Positions 10,377 to 20,280 of a stretch of DNA of 64,000 nucleotides are shown piece after piece. This DNA is from Anaerolinea sp. (GTDB lineage Bacteria; Chloroflexota; Anaerolineae; Anaerolineales; Anaerolineaceae): contig PNON01000001.1 in NCBI GenBank assembly GCA_013824865.1, positions 1-64,000 of the forward strand, given 5' to 3'. The notes below the pieces were generated by a model. That model was not told the origin of the DNA. It worked only from the letters and a program-made list of their open reading frames with translations, and did not search any database. The number at the start of each line of letters is the position of its first letter. Position 1 is the stretch's first letter. The position numbers and the translations under genes were made by a program.

Positions 10377-11552
10377 TTACCCGAACAAAGCACGGCTTTT
10401 TCTTAACTTGGTTTTGGAGATTTCCGCACCAAAAATTTCCGAAATATTATGTAACTGTCGAATCGCAATTTCGAGGATTTCTTCATGACTTTTGCCACAT
10501 AATCCAACCAATACATCATCAAGTGGGTCACCTGAATTTGTCAAAAATTGTGAGGCTCTTCGTAATTCATAATGGGCCAAAATATTCCGAACATTACTTG
10601 CTCTAAGGATGAAGTTTGAATCGGAAGAATTTATGATGAGCTCTATCATTTCAATAAATTTTGACGATTCATTTATATTATTTCGCTCTTTTAATTGCTT
10701 TAATGAACTTGTTGCATGAAACGCAGCCATAAAGCTGGATCTTAATAAAAAGTTCGATGTTATAGGAAGGAGTTTTGTGAGAATTTTATCTACAAAATTG
10801 ACTTGGGTTAACAGAAATATAATAGTTGGAGCCAGCATCGGTTGACTTAGTTCAAGGTGATCAATAATATTTTTATAAACAAGGGCGGCATAATAATCAT
10901 TATAAGAAATTAGCTGAAAGTTTTCTTTTGCCATTGGTAAAGTAGAAGGCTCGGTCCAATACCCTCTTTCACTAAGGAATTTTGCGAGTTCGCCTAAGTA
11001 TTCACCGGTCATCACGCTGAATTCTTTAGAATGATTTTTCAGTACTTCCATCATTTCTAACGGTTTGAGAGCTACGATTTGTTCATCTGTAAGTCCTACT
11101 GTAAGAATTGCTGTGTGGGTCGTAGAAATGAGATGGTCTTCGAAGTAAAAAATTCCAAGATCAGGTTGTAACAGCCTTATGAATCTGCCGAAGAAACCTC
11201 GATGAGGAGATAAAAATGATTCCAGGCTTTTCTTATTTACAATGGCCAAAGTATCATTAAGTGCATCCAGACCTCCCCGATTATCATCAAGTATCTTTTC
11301 ACGGACACGTAATTTTCTTATTGTTTTTGCATACTTTTCAAACAATGGATTCTCAAACTGACCGAAAATTTTCTGTTGCTTGTCAGCAGTTTCATAGTTA
11401 TTACATCCTTCGACAACAAGAGCAATAAACGGGGGTAATCCCAGCCCAATGACGCCCATTTTAGGATTTTCTTTGTTACCCAAGACAATTTGAATAATTG
11501 AACGGATATCTTGAGAAATAAAATTTAGCTCATGTTTTGTGACATTATGCAT
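10377..11552 (-). CDS. hypothetical protein with possible C-terminal HEPN-like motif
   Basis: 391 aa; RNILAH (Rx4H) in a predicted helical C-terminal region. Confidence 0.45.
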   Translation of the reverse strand: MHNVTKHELNFISQDIRSIIQIVLGNKENPKMGVIGLGLPPFIALVVEGCNNYETADKQQKIFGQFENPLFEKYAKTIRKLRVREKILDDNRGGLDALNDTLAIVNKKSLESFLSPHRGFFGRFIRLLQPDLGIFYFEDHLISTTHTAILTVGLTDEQIVALKPLEMMEVLKNHSKEFSVMTGEYLGELAKFLSERGYWTEPSTLPMAKENFQLISYNDYYAALVYKNIIDHLELSQPMLAPTIIFLLTQVNFVDKILTKLLPITSNFLLRSSFMAAFHATSSLKQLKERNNINESSKFIEMIELIINSSDSNFILRASNVRNILAHYELRRASQFLTNSGDPLDDVLVGLCGKSHEEILEIAIRQLHNISEIFGAEISKTKLRKSRALFG

Positions 11553-11784
11553 TACGAAATTTCCTTTGGACTATTATTTAAATTTAATAAGTCATTAAAT
11601 TGATTTTTGACTAATAGTTATTCATTCTCCACAATCTTGATCTCTTCCTCAGTCAGCCCGTATAACTCATACACCAGCGCGTCGATCTGCCGGTCGGTGG
11701 TGTCGATCTGGCGCTGGAGGGGTTCTTTATCCTGCGGCAACCCGACCGCGGACAGGCGTTTGCGCTGCCATAATGGTTTTCATT

Positions 11785-11813
11785 GTAGGGACGAGGCGAC
11801 GCCTCGTCCCTAC
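11785..11813. repeat. palindromic element gtagggacgaggc-gac-gcctcgtccctac
   Basis: Perfect 13-bp inverted repeat, 3-nt loop. Confidence 0.85.
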
Positions 11814-11985
11814 GGTATTGAACACCCTTCCACGAACTTGATCTCTTCCTCGGTCAACCCGTACAACTCATACACCAGCGCGTCGATCTGTAGGTCGGTC
11901 TGGTCGATCTGACGCCGGAGGGGTTCTTTATCCTGCGGCAACCCGACCGCGGACAGGCGTTTGCGCTGCCATAATGGTTTTCATT

Positions 11986-12014
11986 GTAGGGACGAGGCGA
12001 CGCCTCGTCCCTAC
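11986..12014. repeat. second copy of palindromic element gtagggacgaggc-gac-gcctcgtccctac
   Basis: Identical to 11785-11813. Confidence 0.85.
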
Positions 12015-15000
12015 GGTATTGAACACCCCTCCACAATCTTGATCTCCTCAGCGGTCAGACCATATAACTCATACACCAGCGCGTCAATCTGACGGTCAGT
12101 CGTGTCGATCTGTCGCTGCAGCATTTCTTTCTCCTGCGGCAGCCCGGCCGTGGACAGGCGCTCGTGCAGGCTGAGCATATTCTCCACCAGCGCTACCATA
12201 CGGTCGTGTTTAGTGACATCCAACGGGTTGGAGAAGTCAATTGCATGAATTGGAAGTTGCTCAATATATTGGCGATTGTATGCAAAGTACCCACCAGAGA
12301 ATGGCGAACTTATTGATTTTAAATAATAATCTAGCAATTTAGAGTTTAATAGACCCACAATATATTTATTTGAAAGTCGATTATTATTTAGGGTAATCCC
12401 ATAACCACCTCCACCACCACCGCCACTGCCAACGAAATAATAATGGCATCCGTCATCAATAGAGAATGAACTCCGATTGGCTATACTCGGGGTTAATATT
12501 TTGTTTTGTTCCATCTCCGATAAATTCTGTGAGCGACCAAATGCATACCAATTTTCATGCTTCCATTTCCCCTTCTCACGATCTTCTAAAATCTTTCGAT
12601 TCTCAATCAGGTAACCCCAAAACTTTGGGTATTGTTTGCTCAGTTCTTTTGTAGTTAATAAAACTGCTTTTCCTTGTATCAATTTGTAAGGGAAAAGGAT
12701 TGCTTTTTCTAACTCCGTAATGAAGTATCGTCGAATATTAATTGATCCTTTGCATAACTGGTGAATAATTTCTATTTCAAAATCATATTCCTTTTTTGTG
12801 GCTTCTGAATAATATTTCCCATTTTCTTTTTGTTTAACAATAAAAACACTATCTGCGCCTGTAATTAATCCTTGGAATATTCTATTTGATATATCCTTTA
12901 GTTTTAAAGGATAATCTGCCAATTTCGATAAGACTGAAATTTCCCCATAGGATGAAAAATTCCATTCAAGATAATTAAGTTTTGAACTTAATAATTGATT
13001 AGATCTTTCTTCTTGGTGATTTTTCCATGTAGAAATTGAAGGTACTTTTTCAAATTGTATGTAATCTAAACTACTGTGATTCAAAAACATTAAACAGGTA
13101 TAGGTTGTTGCACCATCGAATACCTGTTGGTCGCCAAAATGAACAACCTTGGCAAGGTGTTTACCGGATGAAATCAAACCGCGAAGAGGTGCTCCATATT
13201 GAGCATTGAAAAACTTGTGTGGCAAAATAAAACCCAATCTCCCCTGGGGATTCAGTAGGCTCAACCCTTTTTCTACGAACACCACATAAATATCGTAATT
13301 CCCCTTACTGGCAGACACATATTCCGTTTTGTAGAACTCCACTTCTTGCGGAGCCCATTCTTTAAGTGCCTGAATGCGGATATATGGTGGATTGCCAATC
13401 ACCGCATCAAACCCGCCTTTCTCCTCCAAATGCCCCGCATTTGGAGGAGATGTCCGCAGGACAGAGGGGGCCGAAAACACCTGCGGGAAAGCCTTGTGCC
13501 AGTCAAAGGCGTTCACCCGGTACTGCTCCTCCTCATCGAACATCGTCATTTGCTTATCGTAATAATCCGGTCCGATCAGCGAGTTGCCGCACTGGATGTT
13601 CCTGCCCAGGTCGGGCAGAATACGCTCATCCAGCATGCTGAGCTGGCCGGGGTTCTCCACCACCTTCAGCAATAGCGAGAGCTTGGTCACCTCCACCGCC
13701 TGCGCGTCAATATCCACGCCGAAGATGTGGCGCGTCAAAATGCCCTTCTTCTCCTCCATCGTCAACTGCCAGCCATCCCGCCCTTCGAACACCACCGGGT
13801 CCTTACCCTTTGCCCATCGGGCTGGATCGTTCTGGCTGTACCAGTTCAAATACCAATCCAGCAGGTACTGGTACGCGCCCAGCAGGAAGGAACCTGACCC
13901 GCAAGCCGGATCCACAATGCGGATGGGCTTTACCCTCTGTTCCTCAGCGGTACTTTCTTTGAGCAGCTCGCCCACCGTGTTTTTAACGATGTAATCCACA
14001 ATATAGGTGGGGGTGTAATACACGCCGCCCGCCTTGCGCACTTCCGGTTTCTCTTCCACCTTGGCTGTGTGCCCGGCGGTCAGGCGGATAACCTTGCCCA
14101 GGAAGCGTTCATACACCGAACCGAGGATATCCGCCGGGATATATTTGAAGGCGTACGGGCTGTCCGGGTAGTACAGGTGCTTGAGGATATCTTTCAGCAC
14201 CCTGTCATCAATCTTTATCGAGGGGGTAAGGGTATCCGGCTGGCTGGTCTGGTTCTTCTCCGCATTGAAATGGAACAGCCCGGAGTTGTATTTGCGGTCC
14301 GCTTGCTGGAAGAGCACCATCAGATCCTGGTAGACATCCCTGCCATCGGTGGCGTTACGCAATGCGTCTTCGGGTTCGATGCCGCGTTCCTCGCAAATGC
14401 GCAGGAAGATGATGCGGTCAATGGTGGTCTGCACTGCGGCGTTGATTTCGCGAGTGGTCAGAACGGGGTTGCGCAGGGCGATGTTGCGCGCCAGGTCTTC
14501 GCGCCAGCGTTCCATCTCGGCCAGAAATTCATCATCCACATCCGCCGTGCCCCGTTTCCCCTTCATGCCCTCGGCAAACGAATCAAAAGAGCCTTTATAG
14601 ACCGCCTCACGCGAGAAGACCGCCGCGATCTCATCCCACTTATCAATATAGTCTTTGAAGTGGTAGAGCTTGATCCGGCCTACGGCGGGGATGTCACCCG
14701 GTTTGGGCTTGCTGCGGCAGTCATACACAGCCAACTGCTCAAAATCCGTCAACAGGTTGATGGGCAGCTTGGCAGACCAACCGTAGCGTTTGATCTGGAA
14801 AGCCGGTTCAGGGTTGACGGCGATATTCACCGCTGGTTTCTTGGCTTCCACCAGGAAGATGGCTTTTTCACCCACGCGGAAAGCATAATCGGCAGCTTTT
14901 GCCTGACCTTCCACCTCCACAGAAATCTCATGAATCACCTCGCGATATTTTTCTGCAGAATCCTTTATGTTATCCATGTCCCACCCCAGCGCCTTGAAAA

Positions 15001-15115
15001 ACGGGTCCAGGTAATCGCGGCGCAGTTGAGTTTCGTTATATTTCCCCGCGCGGTAGGCGGCGATTTGATCGTCAAAGCGGTTGACTAAAGATTGGATAAT
15101 TTCAGGCGCTGGCAT
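12011..15115 (-). CDS. type IIG (Eco57I-like) restriction-modification enzyme, N6-adenine methyltransferase
   Basis: Nuclease-like FLVEAKKPAVN, MTase motif I DPACGSGSFLLGAYQ, NPPYIRIQ, C-terminal specificity region. Confidence 0.9.
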   Translation of the reverse strand: MPAPEIIQSLVNRFDDQIAAYRAGKYNETQLRRDYLDPFFKALGWDMDNIKDSAEKYREVIHEISVEVEGQAKAADYAFRVGEKAIFLVEAKKPAVNIAVNPEPAFQIKRYGWSAKLPINLLTDFEQLAVYDCRSKPKPGDIPAVGRIKLYHFKDYIDKWDEIAAVFSREAVYKGSFDSFAEGMKGKRGTADVDDEFLAEMERWREDLARNIALRNPVLTTREINAAVQTTIDRIIFLRICEERGIEPEDALRNATDGRDVYQDLMVLFQQADRKYNSGLFHFNAEKNQTSQPDTLTPSIKIDDRVLKDILKHLYYPDSPYAFKYIPADILGSVYERFLGKVIRLTAGHTAKVEEKPEVRKAGGVYYTPTYIVDYIVKNTVGELLKESTAEEQRVKPIRIVDPACGSGSFLLGAYQYLLDWYLNWYSQNDPARWAKGKDPVVFEGRDGWQLTMEEKKGILTRHIFGVDIDAQAVEVTKLSLLLKVVENPGQLSMLDERILPDLGRNIQCGNSLIGPDYYDKQMTMFDEEEQYRVNAFDWHKAFPQVFSAPSVLRTSPPNAGHLEEKGGFDAVIGNPPYIRIQALKEWAPQEVEFYKTEYVSASKGNYDIYVVFVEKGLSLLNPQGRLGFILPHKFFNAQYGAPLRGLISSGKHLAKVVHFGDQQVFDGATTYTCLMFLNHSSLDYIQFEKVPSISTWKNHQEERSNQLLSSKLNYLEWNFSSYGEISVLSKLADYPLKLKDISNRIFQGLITGADSVFIVKQKENGKYYSEATKKEYDFEIEIIHQLCKGSINIRRYFITELEKAILFPYKLIQGKAVLLTTKELSKQYPKFWGYLIENRKILEDREKGKWKHENWYAFGRSQNLSEMEQNKILTPSIANRSSFSIDDGCHYYFVGSGGGGGGGYGITLNNNRLSNKYIVGLLNSKLLDYYLKSISSPFSGGYFAYNRQYIEQLPIHAIDFSNPLDVTKHDRMVALVENMLSLHERLSTAGLPQEKEMLQRQIDTTDRQIDALVYELYGLTAEEIKIVEGCSIP

Positions 15116-15331
15116 GATTTATTTCTCCCGGCAAGTTGCATTAATTATACGGTCGATAGGGAAAAAGGGCATAGTATCTATCAAATTAAAATCTGAAAAT
15201 TTTGTTGCTTGACCTTGATTGCAATATATTACTATAATAAGGGCATACTTATGAATTTAATCCATGTCTAATCCGATAAAATGGACTAAAATAGTGTATA
15301 TTATTCATCGCAGCTTAACTGGAGCCTAAGT

Positions 15332-15844
15332 GTGAAATCCATTCTCAAATCCCCGCCCTTAATTCTTGCGCTGGTTTGCCTGCTGGTGGTCATGGTTGTG
15401 TTTATTGGCGTTACCGATATGCCGCGCTACCTGACCAGTTCTCCCCGTACCTGCACCAACTGCCATGTAATGGATGCCGCTTACGAGAACTGGTATCACG
15501 CCCCGCACGAGTCCGAAACCAAATGTGTGGACTGCCACCTGCCGCATGACAACATCTTCTCCTATTATTATGTAAAATTTGCCTCCGGAGCGCACGATGT
15601 GCTCTACTTCAGCACCGGCCGCACCCCGGATGCCATCCGCATCAAGCCGGAAACCGCTGAGATCATCCAAACCAACTGCATCCGCTGCCATAACGAAACA
15701 GTAGCTGACCTTTCTGCTCATGATATGGGGCGCGATTGCTGGGCCTGTCACCGGGATGTGGCGCATGGCCAGCGTGGATTAACACTGCTGCCAGTGCAAG
15801 ATTCGCTCATTTATCCAGTTGAAGAAGAAAGAGGTCTGGAATGA
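15332..15844 (+). CDS. nrfH: NapC/NirT-type tetraheme cytochrome c, NrfH
   Basis: CTNCH, CVDCH, CIRCH, CWACH; N-terminal TM; immediately upstream of nrfA. Confidence 0.93.
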   Translation: MKSILKSPPLILALVCLLVVMVVFIGVTDMPRYLTSSPRTCTNCHVMDAAYENWYHAPHESETKCVDCHLPHDNIFSYYYVKFASGAHDVLYFSTGRTPDAIRIKPETAEIIQTNCIRCHNETVADLSAHDMGRDCWACHRDVAHGQRGLTLLPVQDSLIYPVEEERGLE

Positions 15845-17160
15845 AAAAACACCTTACCACCATCATCTTATCGGCTGTGATCGTAGTGCTGGCGGCTGTC
15901 CTGGTCGGCATCTTGATCTTCCTCAAGAATCAACCTGTCCAGCAGCGCGCCACCGAACCATTGGTGGATATCAAAGCCTACGAACCGGATTCCTCCAAAT
16001 GGGGTCTCAATTTCCCCAACCAGTATGATTCCTTGAAGAAGACCAAAACCAACAAGGAAGATACGCAATTTGGCGGGTCTTCCGGTTTCTCATGGCTGGA
16101 ACGCGATCCGCGGCAAGTCATACTTTTTGGCGGCTACGGATTCAGCAAGGAATACAACGACGATCGCGGCCACGAATGGAGCCTTGAAGATGTTAACAAT
16201 ACCAAACGGGTAAATGAAAAGACACCCGGAACATGCTACGCCTGCAAGTCCTCCAATAACCCGGGCATCTGGAATACGATTGGCTTGGAAGCCTTTAGCA
16301 AGATGCCATTCGCGGAACTTGGCAAGCAGATCAATGAACCGATAGGCTGTGCCAACTGTCACGAAGCCGGCACGATGAAGCTGACCGTAAACAACCCGGC
16401 TGTCATTGCGGGTTTCGAAGCGCAGGGCATCGATTGGACAGAGTTCAGCCGGCAGGAGATGCGCACGGTAGTGTGCGCCAACTGCCATGTGGAATATTAT
16501 ATGGCAGGCGAGAGCAAAGTGCTCACCGTACCGTGGGAGGATGGCACAGATATAGAGTCCATCCTGGGCTATTATGAAAACATTGGCTTTAAAGATTGGG
16601 AATACCCGGAGGCGGGAACAGCCACGCTGAAAGCTCAACATCCTGAATATGAATTCTTCAGCGCGGGCAGCACCCACTATGAAGCTGGAGTTGCCTGTGC
16701 AGATTGCCACATGCCTTATGTGCGGGATGGCGCTGCCAAATACTCCATGCACGACATCCACAGTCCGCTGCTCAACCCGGAACTGGCTTGCGGCGCCTGT
16801 CACACAGACGTGGAGTATGTTATCAGCCGGGTGAATGAGATTCAGGGCCAGGTGAGCGATACCAAGATCGCCGCAGAAGACGCGATCATTGATGCCATCA
16901 CTGCCATCAAAGCCGCGAATGCCATATCTCCCAATGATGGCGCTCTCCTCGACCAGGCCAGGGCGTTTCACCGCAAGGCGCAGTATTTGTGGGATTTTGT
17001 ATCCGCTGAGAACAGCACCGGATTCCACAACCCGGAATATGCGTTGAAGCTGCTGGCGGAAGCCACCAATTATGCCCGCCAGGCGCAGATGCTGGCTGCC
17101 CAGTCTGTGGGCAACCCGGCGCTTCTAACAACCGGGGTTTACTATCAACCCCCCGAGTAA
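15841..17160 (+). CDS. nrfA: ammonia-forming cytochrome c nitrite reductase NrfA
   Basis: CYACK catalytic heme motif plus CANCH, CANCH, CADCHMPY, CGACH. Confidence 0.95.
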   Translation: MKKHLTTIILSAVIVVLAAVLVGILIFLKNQPVQQRATEPLVDIKAYEPDSSKWGLNFPNQYDSLKKTKTNKEDTQFGGSSGFSWLERDPRQVILFGGYGFSKEYNDDRGHEWSLEDVNNTKRVNEKTPGTCYACKSSNNPGIWNTIGLEAFSKMPFAELGKQINEPIGCANCHEAGTMKLTVNNPAVIAGFEAQGIDWTEFSRQEMRTVVCANCHVEYYMAGESKVLTVPWEDGTDIESILGYYENIGFKDWEYPEAGTATLKAQHPEYEFFSAGSTHYEAGVACADCHMPYVRDGAAKYSMHDIHSPLLNPELACGACHTDVEYVISRVNEIQGQVSDTKIAAEDAIIDAITAIKAANAISPNDGALLDQARAFHRKAQYLWDFVSAENSTGFHNPEYALKLLAEATNYARQAQMLAAQSVGNPALLTTGVYYQPPE

Positions 17161-17173
17161 ATTCAATGGGAAA

Positions 17174-17207
17174 AGCAAAACCTCCGCTGATATGCGGAGG
17201 TTTTGCT
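17174..17207. terminator. bidirectional terminator between nrfA and GNAT gene
   Basis: Perfect 14-bp stem agcaaaacctccgc/gcggaggttttgct, 6-nt loop, A/T-flanked. Confidence 0.85.
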
Positions 17208-17658
17208 ATGTTATAGCCCTCAGCTTTCGCATCACCAGTCCATCCTCACCATCCTTGTAATATGCTTCCCATGTTTCAATGGACGAGTAGCCCAACTCCT
17301 CATACATCTTGATGGCTGGCTGGTTCGACTGGCGAACAGTCAGGCGGATCTCGGGCGTGCTCACATCTGCTTCGAAGGCTTTGAGCAGAGCCGCGCCGAC
17401 ACCCATCCTCCGGTATTCGGGGAACACACCAATAGTGCTTACCCATCCGATATTCTGATTATCAGCATCCCCGGCGATGAATCCGGCTATCTTGTAATTT
17501 ATGACTGCCTTCAGGCGGATAATCCGCGGCAGGGTCAGCACGCCGGCCAGGTCGAGTAAAGGCCATGCGTCCTTATCAAAGCAGGCTTTTTCCAGCTTCT
17601 GCAGAACCAGCAGGTCGCTGAAGCCAGCCTTCTCAATAATAATGGGTCCGTTCTGCAT
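17206..17658 (-). CDS. GNAT-family N-acetyltransferase
   Basis: VSTIGVFPEYRRMGVGAALLKAFEA, RLTVRQSNQPAIKMYEELGY. Confidence 0.88.
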   Translation of the reverse strand: MQNGPIIIEKAGFSDLLVLQKLEKACFDKDAWPLLDLAGVLTLPRIIRLKAVINYKIAGFIAGDADNQNIGWVSTIGVFPEYRRMGVGAALLKAFEADVSTPEIRLTVRQSNQPAIKMYEELGYSSIETWEAYYKDGEDGLVMRKLRAIT

Positions 17659-17670
17659 GGCGGCATCCTA

Positions 17671-17707
17671 CAAACGGCGAAGGATGATGTATTTCCTTCG
17701 CCGTTTG
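17671..17707. terminator. hairpin between SPFH and GNAT genes
   Basis: 14-bp stem caaacggcgaagga/tccttcgccgtttg. Confidence 0.65.
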
Positions 17708-17731
17708 TTATGAACTGTTACATCCAGCAGT

Positions 17732-18631
17732 TTACTCTTTATTGGCTTTGATGAAGTTGCTCAGCAGACCGGTAAATTCCATGGGGAAAATAAACTTGGT
17801 GGAAGAACCGGAAGCCATATTCCTGAGGGTTTCAAAATATTGTACCGTGAGCGCTTTTTGATCCACACCTTTGGCGACCTCATTGATCTTTTCCAGAGCG
17901 CTGGAGTAGCCTTCAGCCCGCAGCAATTGAGACATTTTATCGCCTTCAGCTCGCAGGATGTTGGACTGTTTATCGCCTTCAGCATTCAAGATGGCGGCTT
18001 GTCTCTCACCATCCGCCACATTGATCGCCGCGGCGCGTTGGCCTTCAGATTCGGTAACAACAGCTCGACGAATACGTTCTGCTGTGAGCTGCCTGTTCAT
18101 CGAATCCTGAACGTCCTTGGGCGGGATGATCTCGCGGATTTCCACATTGGTTACTTTAACACCCCAGCGCTCGGTGACTTCATCCAGGCGGGTGCGTAAT
18201 AGATTGTTGATATGCTCCCGTTCTGAAAGGACAGAATCGAGCATAATACCGCCAATAACTGACCTTAAAGTTGTTGAGGCCATACCCTGGGCGGCCATTT
18301 CGAAATTGCCGACCTGCACTACACTATCGGTCGGTGTCATCACTTTAAAGTACCATAGAAAATCGATGGAGATGGGCGCATTATCTTTGGTGATGCTCAC
18401 CTGGTGTGGGATATCACGCACCTGTTCGCGCAGATCGACTTTCACCGGACGATCAATGAATGGGATGAGCAATACCAGCCCGGGGCCTTTATCTCCGATG
18501 CAGCGCCCCAATCGGAAGACCACCAGGCGGTTATATTCTGGTACTACTTTGATGGCGTTGACCAAAAAAACCAAAACCAACAAAACAACCACACCAACAA
18601 GACACAAAATGAGGTATTGAGGATCGTTCAT
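17732..18631 (-). CDS. SPFH/Band 7 stomatin-like protein
   Basis: VPEYNRLVVFRLGRCIGDKGPGLVLLIPFIDR, coiled-coil AERIRRAVVTESEGQRAAAINVADGERQA. Confidence 0.93.
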   Translation of the reverse strand: MNDPQYLILCLVGVVVLLVLVFLVNAIKVVPEYNRLVVFRLGRCIGDKGPGLVLLIPFIDRPVKVDLREQVRDIPHQVSITKDNAPISIDFLWYFKVMTPTDSVVQVGNFEMAAQGMASTTLRSVIGGIMLDSVLSEREHINNLLRTRLDEVTERWGVKVTNVEIREIIPPKDVQDSMNRQLTAERIRRAVVTESEGQRAAAINVADGERQAAILNAEGDKQSNILRAEGDKMSQLLRAEGYSSALEKINEVAKGVDQKALTVQYFETLRNMASGSSTKFIFPMEFTGLLSNFIKANKE

Positions 18632-18643
18632 TCTTTCTCCTTA

Positions 18644-19258
18644 CTATGATTGATTGGGAGATTGGGGGGAAATCTCCGCAACCTCCAGGATATATCCATT
18701 TCTGGACACGACCACCACTTTTTTATTTTCCGCTATTGGGCGGTCACTGCAAGCAGTCCACAGCTCACCGAAAAGCTGCACTGTTCCTTCAGTGTGCACC
18801 CTGGTGCGGGTTTCACCAATCGCACCAACAGTATCCACCAGCTTATTCTGCGGTTTGGAAGTGATCGCATCCCAGCCTTTACGCAGCACCATCCAGAAGA
18901 AACCCACCAGCAAGAGGTTCACCACCACCGCCAGGATCGGATGGACAGCAGGGCGCCAGCCTTTTTCTACGAACAGGAAGGTGCTGCCGAGAGTGATGGC
19001 CAGCAAGGCGATGATGAAATGGTACCATTTGCCGGTTTTGCGTAACGCCAGAATGAATGGAAAGACGCCGACGATAAGCAGAGCCAGCGCGAACCAGTTG
19101 AAGGCGAGTTGGGTGATCTGCCAGCCGGCGATGATGAGCAGGGATAGACCAATCACTTCCAACACGCCTGTGCCAGGTGAAAAAAGCGCCAGGATGGCAA
19201 TCAGGAATCCGATGACCAGCACGAGATAAGCCACGTTTGGATTAATGAGCAAGTCCAT
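18644..19258 (-). CDS. NfeD-like membrane protein
   Basis: TM helices followed by C-terminal OB-like domain (VGAIGETRTRVHTEGTVQLFGELW); adjacent to SPFH gene. Confidence 0.85.
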   Translation of the reverse strand: MDLLINPNVAYLVLVIGFLIAILALFSPGTGVLEVIGLSLLIIAGWQITQLAFNWFALALLIVGVFPFILALRKTGKWYHFIIALLAITLGSTFLFVEKGWRPAVHPILAVVVNLLLVGFFWMVLRKGWDAITSKPQNKLVDTVGAIGETRTRVHTEGTVQLFGELWTACSDRPIAENKKVVVVSRNGYILEVAEISPQSPNQS

Positions 19259-19432
19259 ATTTTCCTTTCTCATTATCATTATACATACATTGGGCCTTGT
19301 ATCCAACAAGAACACATGGGAAAGCACAAGTAATGAAACGCATTAGAACAGGATCAAGCAAGCTGACCTGATTGCATCTGAAACGGAGTAAAATTAAGAA
19401 TATGACCCCTATCATGGTAAAAGGATGAGCTA

Positions 19433-20275
19433 ATGACTGGATCAACCCACCCACCTGTAGACTTATCGATCAACACAGACCTGGCGCGCCAGATTCTCAC
19501 CGGATTCATACGCAGTGAGCTGGAAAAGGCAGGCATTCAGAAGGCAATCCTGGGTCTCTCTGGTGGATTGGATTCCGCGCTGGTATGTTTCCTGGCAGCC
19601 GAAGCGCTCGGCAGGGAAAATGTGCTGGCTGTCCGCATGCCATACCGAACTTCATCCCAGGATTCGCTGGATCACGCGCAGCAGGTGATTGACCTACTGG
19701 GCGTGCAATCGGTCACTGTACCAATCACCGAGATGGCCGATTCGCTGATTAATCTTTACCCGGACATGGACAATACCCGCCGCGGGAATATTATGGCACG
19801 CATGCGTATGATCGTACTTTATGATCTATCAGCAGCGCAGCACGGGTTGGTGATCGGTACCGGCAACAAGACCGAAATCTTGCTCGGTTATTCCACCCTT
19901 TATGGGGATACCGCCTGTGCCATTAACCCTCTGGGCGATTTGTATAAAACCCAGGTACGCCAGCTCGCACGTGAGATGGGAGTGCCAGAGGTGATCCTTG
20001 CCAAGCCACCCACCGCCGACCTGTTTATAGGTCAAACGGATGAAGGCGACCTGGGGTACTCCTATGCTGAAGTGGATCAACTGCTTTACCTGCTGGTTGA
20101 CCAACGTAATTCCATTCAAGACTGTGTAGAGGTTGGTTTCAGCAAAGACTTCGTGGAGAAAGTGGTGGAGCGCATCCACCGCAGCCAGTTTAAACGGGTT
20201 ATGCCACCGATTGCCAAGTTGACTGATCGCACTATGGGTTACGATTTTCTGCATCTGCGGGACTGGGGACCTTAG
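19433..20275 (+). CDS. nadE: NAD+ synthase
   Basis: GLSGGLDSALVCFLA, GTGNKTEILLGYSTLYGD, KPPTADLFIGQTDEGDLGYSY. Confidence 0.93.
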   Translation: MTGSTHPPVDLSINTDLARQILTGFIRSELEKAGIQKAILGLSGGLDSALVCFLAAEALGRENVLAVRMPYRTSSQDSLDHAQQVIDLLGVQSVTVPITEMADSLINLYPDMDNTRRGNIMARMRMIVLYDLSAAQHGLVIGTGNKTEILLGYSTLYGDTACAINPLGDLYKTQVRQLAREMGVPEVILAKPPTADLFIGQTDEGDLGYSYAEVDQLLYLLVDQRNSIQDCVEVGFSKDFVEKVVERIHRSQFKRVMPPIAKLTDRTMGYDFLHLRDWGP

Positions 20276-20280
20276 CAGCT

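Larger units (their letters stand above)
11622..12021 (-). repeat. two tandem ~201-bp repeat units derived from the RM 3' end
   Basis: Matching segments offset by 201 bp (e.g. gtagggacgaggc at 11785 and 11986); each encodes DRQIDALVYELYGLTEEEIK-like residues on the minus strand. Confidence 0.85.

Noticed and set aside
12405-12432. Poly-Gly run (GSGGGGGGGYGI) considered as a phase-variable repeat
   Set aside because: Trinucleotide run is short and imperfect; glycine-rich motifs are common in these C-terminal specificity regions
14069-15088. 339-aa plus-strand ORF inside the type IIG RM gene
   Set aside because: Antisense to a well-supported enzyme; no recognisable domain, typical shadow ORF
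16090-17028. 312-aa minus-strand ORF opposite nrfA
   Set aside because: Antisense shadow of the multiheme nitrite reductase
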